Shown piece by piece: positions 20,490 to 29,534 of a stretch of 64,000 bases of DNA. Within the stretch, counting starts at the first letter, position 1. The number at the start of each line of letters is the position of its first letter. Where the stretch lies: NCBI RefSeq assembly GCF_011009015.1, contig NZ_CP048878.1:857501-921500 (forward strand), read 5' to 3'. Under the pieces are notes generated by a model, which was not told the origin of the DNA, made no database searches, and worked only from the letters and a program-made list of their open reading frames with translations. Source of the DNA: Spartinivicinus ruber. GTDB taxonomy: Bacteria > Pseudomonadota > Gammaproteobacteria > Pseudomonadales > Zooshikellaceae. Position numbers and translations under genes: made by a program.

Positions 20490-22958
20490 TTTAAATTTAT
20501 GAAAAGAATAAGCAGCCGCAACATAACAACAAGCAGCAATTAACAACAAGCTGTTGTACCCTAGCTCGATTGCTATAATGGGGGACAATAAAATACTAGT
20601 GACGGATGCACTGTTATTAATGCTCCATGCCCAAGGAATCAATTGAGCGGGTTGTTGGTGTAGAGATGCTAACCCTGTAGCAAAGGGTAAACCCATTGCT
20701 AAAGCTAAAGGAGAGATACTGGCTGCAGCAACGACACTTTTGGCTAGTAGAGAACTATCTTTTAACCACTCAAATAGCATTGGTAGGATAAACCAGAGTA
20801 AAAGCAGTGATAATAAGATCCAAATTATTGAAGTATTTATAATACGTCCATAGCTAAGTTCTTTATTAATGAGTAAGTTAGTTAATAAGCTTCCTGCACC
20901 AGCAAATAATAAAAAACTACAAGTGGTTACTGTAACGGCTAGTAGTATATTATTGAACCATAGAATAAAGTATTGAATAAATGCTACTTCTATGAAAAAG
21001 AAACTAACCCCAACTAATAAGAAATAGTCGGTAAAAGCTAAAGCACGGTTTTTTAGTAAATAATGAATAGTATAGTGATTGGCACGTAATATAACGGGGA
21101 TAATGATAAGTAATAAACTGAAAACTATACAAATTATTAAAATAGCTAGTTGCAAAAGGTAACTGGTTTCAACAAGTGATATGCCGCCAGTCTTTGAAAG
21201 CTTAATAAACTCATTCAAGGAACCCCATTTAAAAAAATGATTAAAAAAAGGCTTTTGGTCTGATGTTGGAGAAATGTTGAACTTATAGTTTGAAGTGAAA
21301 ACTTGGCTCTCTTTGCTGAGAACCTGATTAATAAGCTGGTGAAAGGTTGGTGTATGAATAATATTATATTTATTTGTTTGTTTTGATGTGATACCTGGAT
21401 AATAAATAGTATCAAACCCTCTGGTATTACAAAATCCAATAACCTTTGTAATATTATCAGAAGTGAATGGTTGTTTGCTTAGTAAAATTGTTAAGGTCTT
21501 CCAGCTACGGATTAACAGTAAATGGTTTTTTGGTGTGCTAATAGCTTGTTTACTAAGCATAACTTTAATACTATTGACTAGTTTAAGACTGCTGCGAGCG
21601 GGTAAATCTAGTGACTGAGTAAACTGAATGACTCCCTTGGGGGTTAGTGCTTGCCAATACTGTTCCAGTGCTTCAAGCGTGTAACTGTAATTTTCTGAAA
21701 GTGAATAAAGATTGCTACCTATATGGCTACCATCAAGAAAATCAAGCTGAATAATGTCATACTTTTTGTCTGGATAAGTTAAAAAAAAGCTACGAAAACT
21801 TTGGTTATAAAGTTGAGCATACTTATTGATATAAGTCCAGCCGGTATAGTTGACCAGTTTTTTGGTAAAAATATTGATAAGTAGAGGATTCGGCTCGATA
21901 ACATCTATATGCTTAGCTTGATGATAAAATGCCTGAAGTAAACTGTTGCCGCCAGATAAACCTAAAATTAATTGCTGTGGTTTTTTGTTAATTTGGTATG
22001 CCAGTGCTGATGTTATGTCAGCCAAAAATGCTAGCTTGTTTGGTTGGTTTTCAGAAAACTGGTTAATAGCAGTAAAATGATTGGCGTCTATAAATAGACC
22101 TAACTGTTCTGGAATAGCTGCTGTTGATTGGAGACTTAAGCCTGCTGCTGCACGAAATGGAATTATAGGGCTTTCTACAATATTTATTAAACCCAGGGGG
22201 TTAGATAATTGCAAGACAACTTCTGCTTGTGGTAACTGTAAAACTTGATGAAATGATTTAAAATGATTGACTTTGAGTGGCTGCTGTAGTAGTGGTAAAT
22301 TTAAGCAAATAGTCACACTAATAGTGATGCTTAAAAGTAGCTTTGAATTTAATTTGGCTGTTAATTCATAATAAGCAATAGATAATGTGCAAACAACTGT
22401 ACTTGTTAATATAAGTAAAATAGTTTGAGGTAATAATATTTCTAGTAGGATGATAATGCTGCCAGCTCCTACTCCTGAGCCTACTAAATTTATTCCGTAT
22501 ATTGTAGGTATACTTTGTTTGAAATATTTTAAACACAGCACTATGCAATTTGCAGAGAAGAAAAAAGGAATTAGTAGTAAAAGAAAAATAATCGTAAACT
22601 GTAGCCAGGCTTGATAACTCCAAAGCAAAGCTTGTTGGTGAAAGGGAATATTTTGTATTATATAAAAACAACCGATTGTACTAATACCAAATAGCAAATA
22701 ACTCCCTGTAAAAATTAGGGTGAAGTGTTGAGTACACCATTTGATATAAAGACTAATAAATGTTCCACTAATTGCTATACCTAAGATAGCCAGACTAATG
22801 AACATGTAGGCAAAGTGGCTCCATTGAATAATGGCAAAAAGCCTCATAAGTAGAATTTCATAACTCAGTAGTGCAACTGAGATAATAAAAATACTTATAT
22901 AAGGTACTTTAAAAGGTAAAGAGTGACGGCTAATATCAACCGAGCTTTTGCCCATCAT
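20484..22958 (-). CDS. Polytopic membrane protein with a spermidine-synthase-like domain
   Basis: An 824-residue protein with about seven hydrophobic helices at the N-terminus (to about residue 215), a soluble block, then a further set of helices (about 600-820). The soluble block (about 320-500) has LGLSGGNSLLQ and IDVIEPNPLLI, the nucleotide-binding strands of spermidine-synthase-type methyltransferase folds, and DIIQLDFLDGS with YSYTLEALEQYWQAL. Proteins of this layout are annotated as spermidine synthase-like or fused MFS/spermidine synthase. Substrate and activity are uncertain. The gene starts 10 bp after the methyltransferase gene, so they form an operon. The polyamine-binding sensor pair lies just downstream, after 130 bp. 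Confidence 0.72.
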   Translation of the reverse strand: MMGKSSVDISRHSLPFKVPYISIFIISVALLSYEILLMRLFAIIQWSHFAYMFISLAILGIAISGTFISLYIKWCTQHFTLIFTGSYLLFGISTIGCFYIIQNIPFHQQALLWSYQAWLQFTIIFLLLLIPFFFSANCIVLCLKYFKQSIPTIYGINLVGSGVGAGSIIILLEILLPQTILLILTSTVVCTLSIAYYELTAKLNSKLLLSITISVTICLNLPLLQQPLKVNHFKSFHQVLQLPQAEVVLQLSNPLGLINIVESPIIPFRAAAGLSLQSTAAIPEQLGLFIDANHFTAINQFSENQPNKLAFLADITSALAYQINKKPQQLILGLSGGNSLLQAFYHQAKHIDVIEPNPLLINIFTKKLVNYTGWTYINKYAQLYNQSFRSFFLTYPDKKYDIIQLDFLDGSHIGSNLYSLSENYSYTLEALEQYWQALTPKGVIQFTQSLDLPARSSLKLVNSIKVMLSKQAISTPKNHLLLIRSWKTLTILLSKQPFTSDNITKVIGFCNTRGFDTIYYPGITSKQTNKYNIIHTPTFHQLINQVLSKESQVFTSNYKFNISPTSDQKPFFNHFFKWGSLNEFIKLSKTGGISLVETSYLLQLAILIICIVFSLLLIIIPVILRANHYTIHYLLKNRALAFTDYFLLVGVSFFFIEVAFIQYFILWFNNILLAVTVTTCSFLLFAGAGSLLTNLLINKELSYGRIINTSIIWILLSLLLLWFILPMLFEWLKDSSLLAKSVVAAASISPLALAMGLPFATGLASLHQQPAQLIPWAWSINNSASVTSILLSPIIAIELGYNSLLLIAACCYVAAAYSFHKFKP

Positions 22959-22968
22959 GTAGAAATGA

Positions 22969-23706
22969 CTAGTGTTTACCCGTTAATGGCACAAATCTAA
23001 CTGGCAGCACTTGACGGGTTATTACTTGGTTGTCTGAAGTTTTTTCAATTAAAATAAGGTGTTGGGTAAAAAACTGGTCACCGACTGGAATAATCATTTT
23101 ACCACCAATTTTCAATTGTTTTATCAAAGGTGGTGGAATTTGGCCGGCAGCAGCTGTAACAATTATTCCATCAAATGGTGCATGTTCTGGCCAACCGTAA
23201 TAACCATCACCAAGCTTGGTCATCACATTATCATAACCAAGTTTAGCAAGTCGTTCCGAAGAGATTTTGGCAAGCTCTTCAACGATTTCTATGGTATATA
23301 CTTGTTTGACCAATGAGGCTAACACTGCAGCTTGATAGCCTGAGCCGGTACCTATTTCCAAAATAATATCATTGCTGTCTGGCTCAAGCAGGTCAGTCAT
23401 TAAAGCCACGATATAGGGCTGTGAAATGGTTTGTCCATAACCAATGGGGAGAGGGCGGTTATCATATGACCAGGGTTGTTCTGACACGGGCACAAACTCA
23501 TGTCTTGGCACCGTTGCAATGGCCTTCATTACTGTATCATATAAACTGGATTTGCCTATAAAATAGCTGGTTTCTTTAACTTCTTCGGCTATTTCTTGCA
23601 CCATTTCTTTACGCATAGTTTTCCAGTCTTCTCCATAGCAAATACTTAGTTGGTTAATTGTTAGACCAACAATGATAAAGATAATATCGTTCAGCAAGTG
23701 CTTCAT
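22969..23706 (-). CDS. pcm: Protein-L-isoaspartate O-methyltransferase with a possible export signal
   Basis: The catalytic domain is clear: VPRHEFVP, then GYGQTISQPYIVALM, the SAM-binding motif ILEIGTGSGYQAAVLA, and GDGYYGWPEHAPFDGIIVTAA. PIMT enzymes repair isoaspartyl residues using S-adenosylmethionine and normally lack a signal. Here the first 25 residues (HLLNDIIFIIVGLTINQLSIC) are hydrophobic and look like a signal peptide or anchor. An internal ATG at MRKEM would give a normal cytosolic enzyme, so the start decides the location. It is followed after 10 bp by the spermidine-synthase-like gene; both may use SAM-related chemistry. Confidence 0.88.
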   Translation of the reverse strand: MKHLLNDIIFIIVGLTINQLSICYGEDWKTMRKEMVQEIAEEVKETSYFIGKSSLYDTVMKAIATVPRHEFVPVSEQPWSYDNRPLPIGYGQTISQPYIVALMTDLLEPDSNDIILEIGTGSGYQAAVLASLVKQVYTIEIVEELAKISSERLAKLGYDNVMTKLGDGYYGWPEHAPFDGIIVTAAAGQIPPPLIKQLKIGGKMIIPVGDQFFTQHLILIEKTSDNQVITRQVLPVRFVPLTGKH

Positions 23707-23921
23707 GATTATGCATATTTTGTTTTAATAGTAGGTTTATTAGTTGTATGACGAATAAGCTACTATTTTCCTGATGCTTACAGTGTAGTACTAATAGGAA
23801 GAGGTGGCAGCTACACTCTGTTCTGTTACTCTACATAGTTCTATGCCAGCTGACAGCCAGTACGAAGGATGTAGCAGAGGCAGATAAGTTGATTGTTTTT
23901 CACGGGTTTAGGTTTTATTGC

Positions 23922-25403
23922 ATGCTAATCATCCCAGTAGAGCATCAAATTAACTGGAAAAATCCACCAGTTGCTACTTTATTAGTCATCTTGATTAATG
24001 TAATTATCTACTTTGGTTATCAGATTAATGACGATGAAAAGTATTACCGTGCTTTAAAGTATTATGAAAACCATGGATTGTACAGCTATGAGCGGGATGT
24101 TTATTTACAATATTTGAAACAAAAAGACATTGATCAATATAAGCATGCAATCAGACTGGTAGATCATGAAAAAGATAAGATACTTCGTTTAGACATTATG
24201 AATGACCTTGGCTTTGACTATTATTTGAAAGCAAAGCTTGACAACAAACCAAGAACACAGGAAATCAATAATTGGATAAAAAGCCGACAAGAATTTGAAG
24301 TATTAAGGAATGATGCGAGCATTATCCGCTTTGGAATTATTCCAGGTAATGTTACAACAGCAGGGATGTTGGGTTCTATTTTCATGCATGGCAGTATTGA
24401 CCACTTGCTTGGGAATATGATTTTTCTGTTTATTCTAGGGTATTCCTTAGAAATTGCTTTTGGTCGTTTAACCTACTTCAGTTTATATATGCTAACAGGT
24501 ATATTTGCCAATGTTCTCTATGTGGTTTTAGAATGGGGAGAGTATCGGCCTGGTGTAGGGGCTTCTGGGGCAATCTCTGGGTTGATGGGCATGTATGTTG
24601 CCTTATATGGAGCAAGAAAGATACAGTTTTTTTATTGGGTGCTTTTTTATTTTAACTATATAAAAGCACCTGCGTTTTGGGTATTCCCATTCTGGGTTGG
24701 TAAAGAGCTTTATGGGGCGCTAGCTGCTGAAGATCATGTCAATTATTGGGCGCATTTAGGTGGGCTGTTAAGTGGCTATTTCATAGTACTAGCGACTAAA
24801 CAGCGGTTAATAACAGTAGATACAGACTATATTGACAAAGTTGATCCTTTAGCTGAATATTATCAAAAAACTGAGAGATTAGATCAGCTAATTTCGGATA
24901 TGAAACTTGATCAAGCTCGCTCACTTTGCAAAAAAATAATTGAAGATTATCCAGAACAACTCGATACTTATCGGCAGTATTATAATTTATTAAAAAACCG
25001 TCCTGTTTATCAAGATCCAAAAAGTGAATATAACCAGCTGGTTTTTTCTGTATTTAAACTGCCTGCATCACCTGATAGTATTAAGTTAATTAACGAAGTG
25101 TTTAATGACTATTATAATATAACAAAGTTTGAAGGTATTTTGCGGGTGCCTAAACTTAGCTTACTCTTGGCTAATAAATTTATTAATCATAATTATTTTG
25201 CTTGTGCTGAAAAACTGGTTAAAAATCTTTTACAGAAAAACCAGTTTCCGGAAGGTATCCAAAAAATTATTTATTTGCTGGGTAATAGCTATGGTAAAAA
25301 GGGTGATAAAAATACTCAGTCGAAGTATTTTAATTTACTAATTAAACAGTTTCCTCAATCTGAAGAGGCAAAATTGGCTAGAATGTCATTAGCTAAAAAG
25401 TGA
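23922..25403 (+). CDS. Rhomboid intramembrane protease with C-terminal TPR-like region
   Basis: A rhomboid-family serine protease that cuts within membranes. Helix 1 is PPVATLLVILINVIIYF, and a soluble insert of about 100 residues follows. The core then has HGSIDHLLGN (His about 156), the nucleophile in GASGAISG (Ser about 215) and the catalytic His in AHLGGLLSG (about 277). The C-terminal 190 residues are helical and end in repeat-like units (KIIYLLGNSYGKKG, LLIKQFPQSEEAKLA), typical of tetratricopeptide repeats. I chose the ATG at 23922; the upstream TTG at 23889 would add 11 poorly fitting residues. The gene diverges from pcm. Confidence 0.88.
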   Translation: MLIIPVEHQINWKNPPVATLLVILINVIIYFGYQINDDEKYYRALKYYENHGLYSYERDVYLQYLKQKDIDQYKHAIRLVDHEKDKILRLDIMNDLGFDYYLKAKLDNKPRTQEINNWIKSRQEFEVLRNDASIIRFGIIPGNVTTAGMLGSIFMHGSIDHLLGNMIFLFILGYSLEIAFGRLTYFSLYMLTGIFANVLYVVLEWGEYRPGVGASGAISGLMGMYVALYGARKIQFFYWVLFYFNYIKAPAFWVFPFWVGKELYGALAAEDHVNYWAHLGGLLSGYFIVLATKQRLITVDTDYIDKVDPLAEYYQKTERLDQLISDMKLDQARSLCKKIIEDYPEQLDTYRQYYNLLKNRPVYQDPKSEYNQLVFSVFKLPASPDSIKLINEVFNDYYNITKFEGILRVPKLSLLLANKFINHNYFACAEKLVKNLLQKNQFPEGIQKIIYLLGNSYGKKGDKNTQSKYFNLLIKQFPQSEEAKLARMSLAKK

Positions 25404-25458
25404 CTGTATTAAATATAAGTAGCCTCTTCTTTACAAAGTTGTTGCGTAATCCAAAATA

Positions 25459-25489
25459 AAACTCTTCTTCCTCAGAGGGAGAAGAGTTT
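25459..25489. terminator. Bidirectional hairpin after the rhomboid gene
   Basis: A 13-bp stem with one G-T mismatch (25459-25471 with 25477-25489) around a short loop lies between the convergent rhomboid and zinc-finger/TPR genes. The arms are bordered by A- and T-rich sequence. It is similar in style to the hairpin after parC. Confidence 0.75.
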
Positions 25490-25571
25490 ATTAGCTACTA
25501 CCTAATGAGCGATAGCAACATCTAGTTGGGAAATCAGAGGGGGTAAATGATCCTCTGGATCAGGCTCTGCT

Positions 25572-26996
25572 CTATAAGCTGTTAACTACTTTAATAAATT
25601 CCATAGCTTCTTTGGCTTCGATTGTTTTTGGAAATTTTTTTGCAACAAAGCTCAAAAGCTGAATAGCCTGTTTATCCATATGTAGTCGATCAGAATAGGT
25701 TTTACCTGCCAATAAGTAGGCTTTTGGTAAGCCGGGGTATAGAGGGTCGAGCTGATGAAGGTTTTTCATTACCAATAAACCTTCCTTGGGCTTACCTGAT
25801 TTGATAAGGGCTTCTGCCATTTGATGGCGCATTTTAGGTGTTTCAATTAGATCTTTGATTGATAATGAGCTAGCCCCTTTTCGGCAATTTAAATAAACCT
25901 GCGAAGACTGGTAGCTGTTATTGGCTTGGAGTAATAGTTTAAGATAGGCAATTCCATGGTAAACAAGGCGCTGTTCATCATTCGATTCTGTTAATAACTC
26001 ATGAAAGCGTTTGTGGATATCCAAATTATTGGGGAACTGGTCTATTTTGCTCTGTACTACTGATAATGCTTCGTTTAGCTTGCCTTCTTTAAAATAGATT
26101 TCAGCATCTGCAAGTGTTTGTTTTACGTAATATTCTTCTTCTGATAGTTCATTATCATCTTCCATATCTGCCGTATAGCCTAGCTTTTCCTGGCTTTGGA
26201 AAAGGGTGTATCCCATCATACTAAACATAACTAAAACAAAATAGCCATTAAAAAAAGTACTGACACTTTGTAATAATAAAGGGTGGACTTTGGATGCAAT
26301 AAATGTTTCGACTAAGGTATTACCAATAGATAAGATAAATAAAAATATACAAAGAATACAATAGGGCCAGCCAATACCGGAGATGATAAACCATAACCGG
26401 GTAGGATCAATAGCAGAACGTACTGAGTGATCCCATGCAAGTGCCATTATACTGGCAGGAAATGTAAAGATGACCGCTACTAGCCCGATAAAAAACAAAA
26501 AGATACTGATTTTGGCTAGAAAAAATAACAAACCACCTAGAAGAAAAAATACAATGAGCTGCCTGAGAAACAAACTGAAGCCAGTGCCTGAAAACAAAGT
26601 GGCAACACTGGGCGGATTCATATCTCCCTGGCTGGTTAATTCGATAATAGAATAAGAGTATTTAAAGATAATGCTCACCAGTATTAGCCAGCTAACGATG
26701 CCTAATAGTCCGGTCAGGGTTAGTGCTGCAAATGCAAACGATGCTATCAATAGAAATATTATTGAATCTTGGTTGAAAGGATAGAGAAAAAATAGGTTAA
26801 TTTGCGTCCAAAATGGAGGGATTTTATTAGAAGAGCCAAGATAGGTAAGTGGCTCTGCGCACATTAAACACTTGGGCGCAGCCAGGAACTGAGGTGGTTT
26901 GATAACACAACAATCACCATAGAGTTTTAAACATTTTCTACATTTCCAGGTAGCAGGCTCACGTTGATGATATTTGCAATAGTCTTTTTTACTCAT
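25572..26996 (-). CDS. Membrane protein with N-terminal B-box-like zinc site and C-terminal TPRs
   Basis: The first 46 residues have a run of Cys/His (Cys7, His10, Cys19, Cys22, Cys29, Cys30, Cys43, Cys46) in the spacing of B-box or rubredoxin-like zinc ribbons. About six hydrophobic helices follow (residues 75-275), with a pattern like the DUF4013/Yip1 type of bacterial membrane protein. The last 180 residues form helical repeats (AEIYFKEGKLNEALSVV, MAEALIKSGKPKEGLLVM, LLSFVAKKFPKTIEAKEA) that fit tetratricopeptide units. Function unknown; it probably assembles proteins at the inner membrane. The rhomboid gene on the other side of the terminator has a similar C-terminal repeat style. Confidence 0.7.
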   Translation of the reverse strand: MSKKDYCKYHQREPATWKCRKCLKLYGDCCVIKPPQFLAAPKCLMCAEPLTYLGSSNKIPPFWTQINLFFLYPFNQDSIIFLLIASFAFAALTLTGLLGIVSWLILVSIIFKYSYSIIELTSQGDMNPPSVATLFSGTGFSLFLRQLIVFFLLGGLLFFLAKISIFLFFIGLVAVIFTFPASIMALAWDHSVRSAIDPTRLWFIISGIGWPYCILCIFLFILSIGNTLVETFIASKVHPLLLQSVSTFFNGYFVLVMFSMMGYTLFQSQEKLGYTADMEDDNELSEEEYYVKQTLADAEIYFKEGKLNEALSVVQSKIDQFPNNLDIHKRFHELLTESNDEQRLVYHGIAYLKLLLQANNSYQSSQVYLNCRKGASSLSIKDLIETPKMRHQMAEALIKSGKPKEGLLVMKNLHQLDPLYPGLPKAYLLAGKTYSDRLHMDKQAIQLLSFVAKKFPKTIEAKEAMEFIKVVNSL

Positions 26997-27149
26997 AACT
27001 TCCCTTCAGGGTAATGCTCGTTCCGAAGCAATTTAACTATATTGACTATAGTTATTAAAGATAAAACTGTTTTTGTATGATTTTTGCCAAGGATGTATAG
27101 CAGAGAGTTGAAGGGGCAAATAGGAACTGTAGACTAACGTGTAACCAGA

Positions 27150-28595
27150 ATGAATAATAGTAGCAGAGTATTAGGCTCTCATAGAAAAGCTTTATGGAAC
27201 GCAAAAAGTTTTGTGCTCTTGCTGTTTTTTCTCTTCCAGTTGGTGGGCGTAGTTAAATTTAGTGCAGCTGATACTATTCAAGATGATGCTTTGGTAATCC
27301 AGCAAGCAATATGGGTATTGGAAGTAAAAGGAGCTATTGGGCCTGCTTCAGCAGATTATATCATCAGGGGTATGAATTCGGCTGCAGAGGCAAATGCATC
27401 GTTAGTTGTATTGTTGCTGGATACTCCGGGTGGTTTGGATATGGCAATGAGAGATATCGTCCAGGCTATCTTAGCCAGTAAAGTACCAGTGGCTACTTTT
27501 GTTTATCCTAAAGGTGCCAGGGCAGCCAGTGCAGGTACTTTTATTCTTTATGCTAGCCATTTCGCAGCGATGGCGCCTGCAACCAACCTGGGAGCCGCAA
27601 CCCCAGTTCAAATAGGGGCCCCACAACTACCTAAGCAAACGGAAAAAGAAGAAAATCATAAATCAGAAAGTAAAGAGGGTGGTAACCAGGATAGCCCTAA
27701 CGATGCACACACTACTATGGAAAGGAAGCAAATTAATGATGCTGTTGCTTATATTAAAGGCTTGGCAAAAGAGCGTAATCGTAATAGTCAGTGGGCAGAA
27801 CAAGCAGTAAGAAATGCGGCGAGTTTAACAGCTAAAGAAGCATTAAAAGAAAAGGTTATTGATTTCATTGCCAATGATTTAGAGGACTTGGTTACTCAGT
27901 TACATCTGAAACAAGTCGCCATTAATGAAGCTACAGTGACACTTGAGGTTGCTGGTAAGCCTCTGCATTATGTAAAGCCTGATTGGAGGAACAGGTTTTT
28001 ACAGGTTATTACAGATCCGAATATTGCTTATATATTAATGTTAATTGGCATCTATGGGTTAATTTTGGAGTTTTATAATCCTGGCATTGGCGTGGCAGGA
28101 ATTACTGGCGCTATTTGTTTATTACTAGCTGCTTATGCTTTTCAAATGCTGCCCTTTAATTGGACGGGATTTGGACTAATTATTTTGGGGGCTTTGCTTA
28201 TGTTAGCTGAGGCATTTTCTCCAAGCTTTGGCATTTTAGGGATTGGTGGCATTGTAGCATTTATTTTAGGGTCAATTATGTTGATTGACTCGCCAGAGGT
28301 TCCATACCAAGTGGGCTTGCCCGTTATTGCGGCTTTCACTTTGGTATCAATATTGGTATTCATTGTAACACTAAAAATGCTGATTACCAGTCGCAGGCAA
28401 CCTGTCGTGTCAGGCATTAATACAATTGTAGGGCGTAGCGGAGTTGTTATCTCGGATTTTGACCAACAAGGTATGGTGAAAGTTGATGGAGAATTATGGA
28501 AAGCAGTAACAGATTTACCCTTAAAACAGGGGGACAACATTATAGTAAAGGCTGTTAGTGGTTTAACATTAACAGTAATACGGGGAGAAACCTAA
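27150..28595 (+). CDS. nfeD: NfeD-family membrane serine protease
   Basis: A 481-residue protein of the long NfeD class, paired with stomatin-like proteins. After a signal/anchor (residues 20-40) comes a ClpP-like domain with LLLDTPGGLDMAMRDIV and the nucleophile in GARAASAGTF (Ser127). A charged insert (about 160-190) precedes several hydrophobic helices (about 280-410), and the C-terminus is a small OB-fold domain (IVGRSGVVISDF, VKVDGELWKAV). The partner slipin gene begins in the stop codon (TAATG), the usual operon arrangement. These pairs are thought to control membrane-protein quality. Confidence 0.92.
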   Translation: MNNSSRVLGSHRKALWNAKSFVLLLFFLFQLVGVVKFSAADTIQDDALVIQQAIWVLEVKGAIGPASADYIIRGMNSAAEANASLVVLLLDTPGGLDMAMRDIVQAILASKVPVATFVYPKGARAASAGTFILYASHFAAMAPATNLGAATPVQIGAPQLPKQTEKEENHKSESKEGGNQDSPNDAHTTMERKQINDAVAYIKGLAKERNRNSQWAEQAVRNAASLTAKEALKEKVIDFIANDLEDLVTQLHLKQVAINEATVTLEVAGKPLHYVKPDWRNRFLQVITDPNIAYILMLIGIYGLILEFYNPGIGVAGITGAICLLLAAYAFQMLPFNWTGFGLIILGALLMLAEAFSPSFGILGIGGIVAFILGSIMLIDSPEVPYQVGLPVIAAFTLVSILVFIVTLKMLITSRRQPVVSGINTIVGRSGVVISDFDQQGMVKVDGELWKAVTDLPLKQGDNIIVKAVSGLTLTVIRGET

Positions 28596-29338
28596 TGCAT
28601 TATTTTTGGGCATCAGTTGTTTTGTTGGCTGTGGTAATTTTAGCTAATACCTTTCATATGATGAGGGAGTATGAAAGAGCTGTTGTATTTTTATTAGGAA
28701 AGTTTTATCGAGTAAAAGGTCCTGGTTTAATAATTGTTATTCCTCTTATACAACAGATGGTGAAAGTAGACTTACGAACAAGAGTGCTGGATGTACCTAC
28801 GCAGGACGTGATTTCTCGTGATAATGTGTCTGTAAAAGTGAATGCGGTTATTTACTTTAGAGTTGTTGATGCAAAACAAGCCATAATCAATGTGGAAAAC
28901 TTTTTGGAAGCAACCAGTCAGCTTTCGCAAACAACACTGAGATCTATACTTGGGCAGCATGAGCTGGATGAAATGTTAACCGCTCGAGACCACCTCAATG
29001 AAGCTATTCAGTCGATTCTAGATGAACAAACTGATAACTGGGGAATAAAAGTTAGTAATGTTGAGATAAAGCATGTGGACTTGGATGAAAGTATGATTCG
29101 TGCAATTGCCAAGCAGGCAGAGGCTGAGCGTGAAAGACGAGCTAAGGTAATTCATGCAACAGGAGAGTTGGAGGCTTCTGAAAAGCTACTTCAAGCAGCT
29201 AAAGTCCTGTCCCAGCAACAGCAAGCACTACAACTGCGTTATATGCAAACCCTAACAGAAGTTGCTGTAGATAAAAACTCGACTATTATTTTCCCTCTAC
29301 CTATTGATTTGCTGAAACCTTTTATTGAAAATAAGTAA
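28595..29338 (+). CDS. Slipin (stomatin-like SPFH/Band 7 protein)
   Basis: A 247-residue protein with one N-terminal helix and an SPFH/Band 7 domain: YERAVVFLLGKFYRVKGPGL, PTQDVISRDNVSVKVNAVIYFRV, LRSILGQHELDEML and IKHVDLDESMIRAIAKQAEAERERRAKV. That is the standard slipin series. It forms membrane-associated oligomers and is a known substrate or partner of NfeD proteases. The ATG overlaps the nfeD stop by one base. Confidence 0.94.
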   Translation: MHYFWASVVLLAVVILANTFHMMREYERAVVFLLGKFYRVKGPGLIIVIPLIQQMVKVDLRTRVLDVPTQDVISRDNVSVKVNAVIYFRVVDAKQAIINVENFLEATSQLSQTTLRSILGQHELDEMLTARDHLNEAIQSILDEQTDNWGIKVSNVEIKHVDLDESMIRAIAKQAEAERERRAKVIHATGELEASEKLLQAAKVLSQQQQALQLRYMQTLTEVAVDKNSTIIFPLPIDLLKPFIENK

Positions 29339-29362
29339 AATCTTTAGGTTTATATAGTCAAA

Positions 29363-29503
29363 GTGAACGGCTTTTAGGGATGGTCGTCGAGCGATGAAGC
29401 CCTATGAGTTTATGTTTCAATAAATGATTAGGGTGAAGACTGTTTATTGTTCCTGCATAAACTGAATTCTTAGCGACGACAACAAATCCTAAAAACCATT
29501 CAC
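29363..29503. repeat. MITE-like element with imperfect terminal inverted repeats
   Basis: The 27 bp at 29363-29389 (starting gtgaacggctttt) match inverted 29474-29503 imperfectly: gtgaa-gg-ttttagg and the terminal gtcgtcg are shared. About 84 bp of non-coding sequence separates the arms. The right arm runs into a match with the repeat at 20463-20489. The element sits between slipin and the DUF523 gene and carries no open frame. Confidence 0.45.
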
Positions 29504-29534
29504 GAAGAGTATAAGTTTGTTAATAAGCATTTTA

